NCBI GenBank assembly: GCA_036571765.1
Contig: BROE01000016.1
Span: forward strand, 7,955,491-8,019,490
Reading direction: 5' to 3'
DNA: 64,000 bases
Source of the DNA: Plecoglossus altivelis
Lineage: Eukaryota > Chordata > Actinopteri > Osmeriformes > Plecoglossidae
Position numbers and translations under genes: made by a program. The stretch's first letter is position 1, and every line of letters starts with the position of its first letter. Positions 36,712 through 45,592 of the stretch are shown one piece after another. The notes below the pieces were generated by a model that saw nothing but the letters and a program-made list of their open reading frames with translations, searched no databases and was not told the origin of the DNA.

Positions 36712-39700
36712 CTGCAATACACAGGAGAAAAAGAAGTTTAGCAAAAACAATCGTTTGACCATCTATAATAGTAACATGGCCTTCCTATCAACTTCATCAC
36801 ATCATTTTAGGCTTGGATGATCCCAGCACACGGTCCCTGATAATGGCTGTGTGGTCTTTGAACCATCTCCTATGCATTTAGTTAGATGAGTTAATGATCA
36901 CAATTGAATAGCTTGACAGTAGATCCAACGTCAGTCTATCACGATGATCATGATACCTCACATCGCATTGACATTCAAGGAATGTTTCTGTCTCACACTG
37001 AAATACCATGCTGCCCTCTACTGTCTGTTGAAAAATATATACATTGTAATATTGGTGTGTTTTTCTTTGAAAATGAATTACTTGTCAGGCGAACGTAAAT
37101 AAAATGACAAGCAACAAAATTCAATTCAGAGAGGTAAAGCTAACAGCCGTGCTAGTTTGATATCAGCCTGGCCTGACTCTTGTAAGAAGCTTCGCACCAA
37201 CGCTAGAGGGCACACAGTCTGCATCAATGAAATACACTCGCTTGTCTTGGGAGCTGACAGAGAGAGACAGACAAGCCAGCAGGGTGTAGTGAGAGTCAAA
37301 AAAGCTTCTATTTCACTGCAAACAGCCCAGCCAAGTGAAGTCGGACAGGCAAGTGAGTCAAAGATGGTAGATGACGGGCAGTCAGAACGCCACGCAGGCT
37401 AACTCGACACCTCGACTAAACGGGCCCACTTACGTCTTTCTGTCGCTCCCCCGGACAAGCTCAATCTGTGTGGCGCCAAACTTGGGGAGAAGAGGGTTGT
37501 AGATGTGGTTGTTCCAACGGAAAGTCATGTGGGTTAACTCCCCCACGTTTTGCTCCGTTGTTAGGGCGGCCGTGTAAGAGGAGCCCGGAGACAGGAGGCC
37601 CCTGTGACAAACCGTTTAGTTCTTTACTTATTGTGACTTGTGACTCATATTCAAGACATCTATCACAAACACTTGGTTGTATATCGATAATGTTGATAAA
37701 GTATTCTCTGGATGTGATCGTAATAGCATCTAAACTGTATAGCCCTTTAACTCACACATGGACCTGAAGCAAAGGAGTGGATCCCAGATCTCCATTAAGG
37801 GCCACATGCAGGAAGCCAGGCTGGCTTCTGCTGCCATCAATGGTCACATTTACACTGTACATGTACTCTGGAACAGAAATAGATCACAGTAAAACCATTC
37901 AACCGACAGAACATACCATCAAACCACCATTTGTAAGTCATTATTTTCATCCACCACTTATGTTCACAATGTTAGTAAGGAACTGTTTTGAGGGCTTTTT
38001 TGAGAATTACGCAAAAGCTGATTTAAGACACATTAAAGGACAGTAAAAGAGCACTTACGTGAGAATGGTTTAGCTTTGCCGGTGTTCAGGTAGAATTTTG
38101 TCTTTGAAACTTTGGAGATGCCAAACTTATCTGCAAAGTGGCCCATGGTGGGGCACACTTGGTCAGCACAAGGGAAACACGATCCCTAGACACGCAGAAG
38201 AACCAGGTGTATGAAGTCATCATCGTGCTATGAAGAACAAGACTGCTATGCAGTAAGAAATAGGCAGGTTGACCAGCAGAACAATCCCTTATATGGTAGT
38301 GTGTTTGAATAATTTTTTGTTTTTCAACTAACCTTCGCCCTGGTGGGGAAAAGATATTAGAATGTGCCACTTGATATTCATAATGTGTTATAATATTTAT
38401 TACTGATATGGTCGGAGTAAAGAGAGCCTTGTGTATGTAAGCCAGTGGGATCAGGGACAAAAATTTGATTTGTGTCAGAAAATGTAATTAGCTTTATATT
38501 CAGTTACCATTCATTCTGTTAAAGTATAAATCCTGATTACATATCCTGATTATATCCATAGTTATATCCATATATCCATAATTATTCTGCAGTAGATGTA
38601 AGATTGGAAAAAAGAATGGTACAGATTGTGCATCACATGCGTGGAAACACAGGTATACTTCACGTTTTGAAATCTTTTTCAAGGTAAGTCAGCGCTACCA
38701 CACAAGACAGAATGGTTAAGCTGCATATCAGTAATAGGTCTGAGACCTCAGACCGAGTGCAGTATTGATTCAACAGGAACACATGACCTTGAGCTTCGTC
38801 TGCACAAGCTTCACTGCGACGCTGAGCACTGGCCAAAGAAACGAACAGGACGCCATTTTTGATGCCTGGTCTACTTGATGATAAATCTACGCTCTACATC
38901 CGTCGGTGACAAAACAACCTTTAAACTCCAAGGTTATTTGAGAAAATGTATTTGTCTTTGCAGTCCAAAGTTTGCTATTTCTAAGATAGCCCCTGGTCAT
39001 TAATGTGAACATTAACGTAAGTGATGCTTTTTTGTTCAAAATCTCAGTGCTGTTACATTAAATGTCAGCACTCTTGTCTAATAAAACGACTTGGTTTGCA
39101 GTGTCTGTTTTGAAAGACGTTGCATCACCAAATGGGATCTGTGACCTTTCATAGTTCTAGAACAGTACTGGTCAGTGGTTTTCACAGGTTTAAGAAACTG
39201 TCATGAGTCATTCTCCATTACTGTACAGCTCAAGGGGAAACATAAAACGGGATCTTACATTTTACGACACAGCACTTTCCTCATCTTTACGCCAACACTT
39301 GAGGTGTCCCCGGGAGCAATAATCTTTTCTCAAAGCAGTTTCTCACCTTCCGTGTCAACAGCAGTGGCTTTTCAAGCACCCCCTGAAGTAAGAGAGAACC
39401 CTCAAAGCCTTGATTTGCTCCCCCTCAATTTTGACATGTCTTGACTTGACACCCTATAAATATGGAGATTGAGATTATCCTGCTTTTGTGGTACTTTACA
39501 GTGTGGGAACAGGTCAGTTTATGGTTGTCAACTGGAGGTGAAGAAATAACATCCAAGGGCGTTTACGAGGTGAACAACAAGGCGGCGTTGCCATGCCGAC
39601 AAGGGTACATGGTCGTAAGAGGTCATTTGGGGCGTTCCCGGGTCCTGTTTGATTGGGACGGGGCTCAAAGTTGGGATCAAGTGTCATTACCACAGACAGC

Positions 39701-42700
39701 TGCAGCCACAGGCCCTCACTGCGCTGAGGCATGGGGGAAGCCCATCAGGCCCAACCCCCACCATGCCCCGAAAAAACCCAATCCCTCTGAATCAACTTCT
39801 TACAATGATAGAAACGGTTCACAGTCATATCGATGTCATACACAATGACAGGTGGTGGTGCCCTCGGTCCGCATGCGCTCCCCTCCTAGAGGCCAGCGAT
39901 GCAACCCCCACCCTACCAACTCTCCCCTGTTTGCCACCCCATGCCCCCCATCCTCTCCACCCTCCATGCCACAGCCACCCCCTGAGTCATTTTTTTAAAT
40001 GGAGGACCATGACTCCGTTGTCTGGATACCTGACTCTCCTCTCCCTCACACCTCCAGGGCTGCGGCAGCAAGAGTTTTGAGGAGGATACCTTGACACCCT
40101 AAATGCGGTGTGGACACTTACGGAGTCGAAAGCCTGCTTGTCAGAGCAGGGATATCCCACAAAGCCGGTGGGGTTTAGGATGCTCTCTGCGTAGTACTCA
40201 TAGGATCTCAGGTGGTTGCAGCCAGAAAATTTCCGTACACCTTGCAAGGGAATACAGGGAACACACAAGAAACGAGGGGACATGGATGACTGTAATGTAC
40301 TGACTGAGAAACTGTCTACAAAACAGAGGTCGGCAAATTCATAAAACGGGACTGACAGTTGTGGGGTGACAATGTGACAGATGTCGCAAATGAGAGAAGA
40401 GGGTCAGAAAGGGCAAGGGACATAGAGGGAGACAGAGAGATAGAGAGAGAGAGACAGAGAGAGAGACAGAGAGAGATCGACTTAGAGAGAGACAGAGAGA
40501 GACCGACAGAGAGAGAGAGGTCACGGGCTGTGTTGTTTTGCTCTCTGCGTGGTGTAGAACCAGGCACTCCAAGACTTTCAGCTATGTGGCCCTGGCTCCC
40601 ACTCTCCCTCTCTTATCTGTAAGATCAAGTGGGCAGATTTCATCTCTACCCAGCCCCCCCCAGGCATGGCACCAATGCTGCCACATGAGCCTCGCCGCAC
40701 AGCGGCACACATCAAAAGAAGCCTCGTCAGCCGTTTCAGAAAAATATTTGCTTAGATGAGTCTAACTGGAAAAATCTTGAGAGGTGGTTGGTTCCTTTAT
40801 GATATTTCCATTTCCAGAGCTGTCCAATAATCAGAGAGGATTATCGCTCATTAGACACTTATTGTATATATACAGTCTATATACGCACATATACATTGCT
40901 AGTTTGCATTCCTTTCAGACAGTTGCGATTTATATAAAGGTTTTTTATTAGATCCATTCATGTTTTAGAACATGAATGTAATGATCTATCAGATTTAGAG
41001 ATCACCATTGATCATTCTGCTGTGTTGAGGTTGATAGGCATGGGATACTCCATCCAAAACGTTTGTACAAGTGAATGTGTGTAAACACCCCTGTTTAGTG
41101 GCTGCTTCAAGCACACATCTTACCTTCCCAAATCCCATCAATGTCAGGATATTGAGAGGCGTCGTTCTTGTTACAGCCAGGCATTTGTTCTCCTCCGTTA
41201 GGGTAGAAGTCAACATGGCCCATGGCCTCAAACATACCCAGACCTGTGAAGTACATAAGTAAAACATTTACTTGAGGATACGTGCATAGTTTTATACATA
41301 TGGACATCAAATTGGGATATTAACAAGTAAAATATCTAACTTCTGAAATACAAGTCCCTCATCAAGATCTTGGTTATCAAATCACTTGGTAAAGTACTCA
41401 ATCTCTGCCCAGTGTTATCATGAATTAAAAGTGGATCGTACCAACAGATGGGTTGAAGGGGAGTGAGTCAGTGTGAATAACATCCACAAACTTGGCATCA
41501 GAGGCGTCCAGGCGTACCTTTTCAACTGTGCCCTGGAAGTAGGGCTCAGTTGGGTCCAAACCTGCCCAATATTCAGAACATTCATCCACAGAGAACAAAA
41601 TCCACAAAATCCTGAACTAAATCGTTGATAGCTCAAATTATTGGGTGGTCATTTTGTTGTACAACCTTAACACAAAAAAAACCTGACCCAGTTGACGTCA
41701 GATCTTTTAACAGCTATCATTCTTACTCTGTGTCTTTAAATGCTCATTATATCCACTCGATTAAATCAATATGTTCGCTTTGTCAAATTGTTACTGTGGT
41801 CAACCTGTGATGCGTCCCAGATTCCTGGTTCTACTTCCAGCCTCTCCGGCAGCGTGAGCTCCAAGACTGTGTCCGATGATGTGGAACATGTCCGCCCCCT
41901 GCCAAGTGGTGTCCTATCAGAAACCAAGCTTGTTAGAGTTGCCTGTCATCCTTACAGGCCCTGTTTACTATGCGTCAGAATGTATATTGTAGTAGACGTG
42001 GCCTTACGCTTGTGTACTCCAACTGAAGTACTTGTTGTGCTATGTGACCTCTATGACATACGTGTGATAATGTGGTCATGTGTTCAGGACAGAACACACG
42101 TATTCTAGTATGTTTGCCAGTACAGAAAACCTTGTTGACACCATTATTTAGATAATGTTTTTTATCAAGTCCAAACCATCATAAATATTTGAATCATCAG
42201 AATTGACAGAAACTATCGATAGGACTGTTGTGAAGTGAAGTGTGCCCTCATAGTACTCCCATCTCTCTGCCTCTCCAGAAGAGTTATCAATAGACAACAA
42301 TACACCCCTTTTTAACCACCTCCAGATCTCTTGTACCCCAATCCAGATCCAGCTCCATACTTTGTTGTGGAAAATGACTCCTCAATGAGACCCACACCCA
42401 GAACACAGGTAATTACAACACAATCACACACACACACACCAGTCCCATTTTGTGTCATTTAAACTCTGCATTTGGATCTTACCCCCACCCCTCAACGCTT
42501 TATAGTAAGAGTTGTTGTTCCACACATTTCCAAAGAATATTTGTGGAATGGGTGAATTTCACCATTGTAATTTGATCAATACATACCTTGATAAACTTGA
42601 TCATTTGAGCCACCTGGGCTCCTACCACCCTGGCGTTATTGGCTGCCTGGGGGTATGTTGTCCTCGAGCCGTCCTTCCAGTCCACAACAATACAGTTGCT

Positions 42701-43572
42701 AACCTCCACCGGCACAATCGTCTGGAAAGATAATTATACAGTCATAATCTGCATATTGAGAATATCCTTAAAAACAACACAACATGTTTGTCCAACGCAT
42801 GATGGATGAATGTAAAATCAAAGCCTCGTCTGTCTTCCACTTTCAACAATTTCATCTGAACACACCTTACACATCTCCGCTGGCCAGTTTTCATTCTCCT
42901 TCGTTAGATAACCGTGGATGATAAAATGGGTCCTGGCATCACTGTTGTAGTTTGACCCCTGGAGACTGGCTTTGTCAAGTTTAAGCTCCTGTTCACACAT
43001 GTAACGACAGTCAAAAACAGTCACGTTAGCATACTATACACACAATAGTTGACACAATCACTCAAGCAGAGCACAGGAGCATGTGTTTAAAATCAGGAGG
43101 GAAAATATGTGTTTTCTTTCATGCAGTTGTCTTAATTTAGTGTACACAACCCATTAAGAACAATTCACATGTTTTTTCATTAATGAATACACAGTAAAAG
43201 TCACAACTAGCCTGTGATTGGTCGGGGTTGGATGAAGTGTAGAGAAGAAAGCGGGTGCCAATCTTCTCTGGGCTCCAGGGGAGACGGGCAATAGGTCTCT
43301 CTGCTGTTCCACCCCAGGGAACTTTGTCCTCAAAACACTCCAGTTTGGGGTAGCATACTTTCTCACCTGTTACAGCAGTCCCACATATACATTTTTTATT
43401 TAACTCTGCCAACAAGCACATAAAAAACTACACATCATGAAAATTACCTTCTATTTTCCTGAACAAAAGCTGACATGAAATGAAATGATGGATCACAACA
43501 TGTATACTTTTCCTCACCACATGCAATACCCAGAAGGCAAGCGAGAAGACTCAAAACCCAGACAGTCGACAT
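36645..43572 (-). CDS. pnlip: Pancreatic triacylglycerol lipase (PNLIP/PLRP2 type), complete 12-coding-exon gene
   Basis: Seen: exons 43572-43518, 43366-43212, 42988-42866, 42721-42587, 41913-41805, 41561-41442, 41243-41124, 40240-40122, 38185-38059, 37867-37756, 37601-37434 and 36711-36645 join in phase to 1410 nt, or 469 residues; human PNLIP has 465. Residues 1-18 are a hydrophobic signal peptide. The nucleophile elbow is GHSLGAHAAGE (Ser172), the acid is Asp195 in LDPTEP, and the base is His282 in CNHLRS. A 23-residue lid lies between Cys256 and Cys280. A PLAT/C2-like colipase-binding domain follows from about residue 353. Known of the family: secreted from pancreatic acinar cells, it hydrolyses dietary triacylglycerols with colipase. 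Retention of Pro in DPTEP argues against the inactive PLRP1 type. PLRP2 cannot be excluded by eye, so the symbol is tentative. Confidence 0.92.
37434..37601 (-). CDS. pnlip: pnlip coding exon 11 (PLAT domain)
   Basis: Encodes GLLSPGSSYTAALTTEQNVG and MTFRWNNHIYNPLLPKFGAT (residues 393-447), matching the WYNN...NP-LP-GA pattern of the human PLAT domain. Only one of the three frames is both open and similar. Donor AC|GTAAGT. Confidence 0.92.
37756..37867 (-). CDS. pnlip: pnlip coding exon 10 (PLAT domain)
   Basis: Encodes YMYSVNVTIDGSRSQPGFLH and NGDLGSTPLLQVH (residues 356-391), including a possible N-glycosylation site, NVT. Only the consensus donor GTGAGT at 37755-37750 gives the phase 2 needed for exon 11. 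Confidence 0.9.
38059..38185 (-). CDS. pnlip: pnlip coding exon 9
   Basis: Encodes GSCFPCADQVCPTMGHFADK and the KTKFYLNTGKAKPFS segment (residues 313-354), linking the catalytic domain to the PLAT domain. The Cys pattern is that of pancreatic lipases. Donor C|GTAAGT. Confidence 0.94.
38186..40121 (-). other. pnlip: pnlip intron 8
   Basis: 1.9 kb, the largest pnlip intron. It includes a C-rich stretch at 39860-39990 with CCACCC-type runs and no recognisable coding content. Confidence 0.65.
40122..40240 (-). CDS. pnlip: pnlip coding exon 8: catalytic histidine
   Basis: Encodes VRKFSGCNHLRSYEYYAESI and the following LNPTGFVGYPC (residues 274-312), with lid Cys280 and catalytic His282. Donor TCC|GTAAGT. 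Confidence 0.95.
40412..40522. repeat. GA-rich microsatellite in pnlip intron 7
   Basis: About 110 bp of GAGA/GACAGA on the plus strand, hence a CT tract in the pnlip pre-mRNA some 170-280 nt before exon 8. The Leu/Ser-rich open frames here are artefacts of the repeat. Confidence 0.9.
41124..41243 (-). CDS. pnlip: pnlip coding exon 7
   Basis: Encodes MGHVDFYPNGGEQMPGC and the first half of the lid up to DIDGIWE (residues 234-272). Cys256 anchors the lid. Donor G|GTAAGA. Confidence 0.95.
41442..41561 (-). CDS. pnlip: pnlip coding exon 6: catalytic aspartate
   Basis: Encodes GLDPTEPYFQGTVEKVRLDA and SDAKFVDVIHTD (residues 193-232). Asp195 is the acid of the triad. Donor G|GTACGA. Confidence 0.95.
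41805..41913 (-). CDS. pnlip: pnlip coding exon 5: catalytic serine
   Basis: Too short to appear as a long open frame, but it carries MFHIIGHSLGAHAAGEAG, the GxSxG nucleophile elbow with Ser172. It starts after CTGATAG with DTTWQGAD, matches the mammalian exon to within one residue in length, and ends ACAG|GTTGAC in phase 1. Confidence 0.95.
42587..42721 (-). CDS. pnlip: pnlip coding exon 4
   Basis: 45 codons (residues 112-156) with VSNCIVVDWKDGSRTTYPQA and NNARVVGAQVA. Phase 0, with the donor AAG|GTATGT. Confidence 0.95.
42866..42988 (-). CDS. pnlip: pnlip coding exon 3
   Basis: 41 codons (residues 71-111) with GSNYN and RTHFIIHGYLTKENENWPAE, the first beta strands of the alpha/beta hydrolase core. 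Phase 0 at both ends. Confidence 0.95.
43212..43366 (-). CDS. pnlip: pnlip coding exon 2
   Basis: Encodes EKVCYPKLECFEDKVPWGGT and then WSPEKIGTRFLLYTSSNPDQ (residues 20-70), the N-terminal lipase block. The exon has to end CAATCACAG|GCTAGT. There is no in-frame GT donor here, so the intron appears to be of GC-AG type. Confidence 0.9.
43518..43572 (-). CDS. pnlip: pnlip coding exon 1: signal peptide
   Basis: ATG at 43572 opens MSTVWVLSLLACLLGIACG, a classic secretory signal with a Leu-rich core and small residues before the probable cleavage site. The donor is TGTG|GTGAGG. The ATG directly follows TTTAAG behind a strong pyrimidine tract, so it may be the first codon after a 5' UTR intron. 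Confidence 0.93.
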
Positions 43573-43674
43573 CTTAAATAGGAAGACAAGAAAAAAGAAG
43601 AAACCATTTGAACAAACATCACAAAACAGAAGAAACAGCACTTTGGTGCTCGGACACAGTTAACCGACACTTAC
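43573..43674 (-). other. pnlip: Probable 102-nt intron in the pnlip 5' UTR
   Basis: Sense strand: AAT|GTAAGT at 43674 is a consensus donor just below the predicted transcription start. A run of pyrimidines ending TATTTAAG directly abuts the ATG. Splicing here would leave a tiny non-coding exon 1, giving 13 exons in all, as I recall for human PNLIP. If unspliced, the leader would contain an ATG followed at once by TAA (43676-43671). Confidence 0.55.
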
Positions 43675-43709
43675 ATTGAAGACTTACTATTGGGCTCAGA
43701 CCCCCTGTC

Positions 43710-43720
43710 TTTATATATAT
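43710..43720 (-). promoter_or_regulatory. pnlip: pnlip TATA box
   Basis: The sense strand reads ATATATATAAA about 140 nt upstream of the ATG. A start site about 25-30 nt downstream (near 43685) would leave a short leader. TATA-driven promoters are usual for acinar digestive enzyme genes. Confidence 0.7.
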
Positions 43721-43773
43721 GCCCGCCTGGGCAGGTGGTGCACACCTATATCACAGCACAGCATGCAAGGTCA

Positions 43774-43789
43774 GGGAAACCAGCAGGTG
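43774..43789 (-). promoter_or_regulatory. PTF1-type bipartite element (E-box plus TC-box)
   Basis: The sense strand reads CACCTG, four bases, TTTCCC. This is the layout of the PTF1 (PTF1A/RBPJ) site of exocrine pancreas promoters such as elastase. It lies about 55 bp upstream of the TATA box, the proximal position expected for a pancreatic enzyme gene. Confidence 0.6.
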
Positions 43790-43982
43790 TGAGCAAGTCG
43801 TCTGAGAACTCATAGAGTACTTTGCATGCTGTTCTGTTTGCTCTTTGCATTACTGTAAAGTCTGCAAATTCATGGTCAAGGACTGCAGCTTTGACACATG
43901 TTCCATATTGGCACATTGCTCTATCAAAGCAATGTGTTCAAAGTATAAACCCTGCTAAGTAAAAATGATTGAGTATTTCTTT

Positions 43983-44130
43983 ATATACACAATATGGCCA
44001 ATGGTATGTGGACACATCAATATAGACACTTGCCTGTAAGCCGCTCATTCTAAAATCATGGACACTGTAATATGGACTTAGTTTCCGTTTTGCTTCTTTT
44101 GGAATAAGTTGTCCAACATGTTCATAAAAA
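43983..44130. mobile_element. Terminal fragment of a second Tc1-like element
   Basis: TACACAATATGGCCAATGGT followed by ATGTGGACAC, then ATTCTAAAATCATGGACACT and later a GTTGTCCAACATGTT piece, follow the end of a widespread fish Tc1 family (recalled pattern TATGGCCAAAAGTATGTGGACAC). It differs from the 9 kb element. Only one end is present. Confidence 0.7.
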
Positions 44131-45547
44131 TTTAATAGGCAGATGTCCGATGATTTTAGCTTTAGTGTATGTGTCTGTCATGCACTGCTGGTGCCACAAG
44201 ATGACACCAGAGAGCATTAAGTAAGTCTGCTTTCCCCCAAGTCTGTCCTCCCTGGCTCCATCTAGTTTGTTGTGTCAAACACAACAGAATGTCCATGGGG
44301 ATTGATTATTTTTTAACAACCAAATATACTTTCTGAATGTTCAATTTTAGTCAGTTATAAGTTGACTGAACACTTGACAATTGCATTCACGTTCAAACTT
44401 ATTCTGCAACTAAATAGTAGTAATACCAATTATATTTGTAAGTAACTGAATAAGTATATCTTTAAATAATTCTTTGACAGAATGCATCCAATATCATTTT
44501 AAAATAATATAGACGGTAATAAGTGTACACTTATTATGTAAAATACCCTGGAACTGAAATGTTGTTTCTAAGTTGCTCATATTAAGTTCACAGGGAAGAG
44601 AATCTCCAATGATCAGGTAGTGAGAACCAAAGTATTCAGAAGACATAGACCAGATTTCTAGCAGTAAGTGAACCAATATGATCTGGTAAACAAGAAGGGA
44701 GGACTAATCTTTGCCAGATGATGTTGTCAAAGCATTTGGATGGTCATTGTGGAGTTAAGTGATTTTGGACAGAGGCTAATCACATGGGAAAACAGCCAGA
44801 AGGTACCCTCTCTGGCTCAGGGCTTTGGGATGAAAAAAATAATAAAAAAACAAGTTTAATTAAAGGTGTCTAGGATTGGTTTAGTGAAGTGCCTCAGCCT
44901 CATTTTCCATGAGTTAGATTAATGTGTGCGTGCGTGCATGTGCATTTGCAGGTGCCATTTATTTGAGTTTAGTGGAAATTAGGGTTAGGGCTACCTTCCA
45001 CTTTAGTGTAAAATTGCTGCTGATTGGTCATATTTTTAAAAATGTATTTAAGGAAAACTTTTCAGCGTTTAGTGGACAAAACTATCATAATATCAATCAG
45101 GCTAAGATCTTCAAGTGGAGAGTACAATCAACCCTGACTCCATTTCACTTCATTTGAACTAATCTATAATTTAAAGGAAAATCAAACTAGTTTATTCTTT
45201 CTCTCTCTGCATATATGTGTTTGTATGTATGTCTGCATGCATGTGTGTGTATACTCTGTATATCTGTATGTATGTGTGAGGCAATATAAAAGAGAAATGA
45301 CGTGCAAGACAGAGCTAGCTGGAGGGCCAGGGAGAGAGAACAGAAAAGCCGTCAAGTTCGTCTGCGGGGGCTTACTGTTGGAATGTTAATCCAGTTAATG
45401 TATTACAGTTGGAGAAGAGGAGGACCACAGCCTGTGCTGAGCCTGCAGGCCAGGAGCCGCTCCAAAGCATCAGGGACTGAACCACAGTCCAGGTCTGTCA
45501 TTATTTGAGAATTACACGCAGAGGCTGCCTTTAAACAATAGTGTGTG

Positions 45548-45592
45548 TGGTTGCTCTGTGTGTGTGTGAGTGAGTGAGTGAGTGAGTGAGTG
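45548..45592. repeat. (GT)n followed by (GAGT)n microsatellite
   Basis: A compound repeat in the pnlip-pitx3 intergenic region; the tetranucleotide part begins near 45567. Confidence 0.9.

Noticed and set aside
37739..37756. pnlip exon 10 ending at CAG|GTCCAT
   Set aside because: Gives the wrong phase for exon 11; the GTGAGT six to eight bases further fits both phase and consensus.
41805..42108. Plus-strand 122-codon frame overlapping pnlip exon 5
   Set aside because: It is the reverse complement of the catalytic-serine exon and its intron; the minus-strand reading gives GHSLG.
45302..45508. 68-codon Arg/Ser-rich frame that might be an exon
   Set aside because: No family resemblance and no supporting splice partners on either side.
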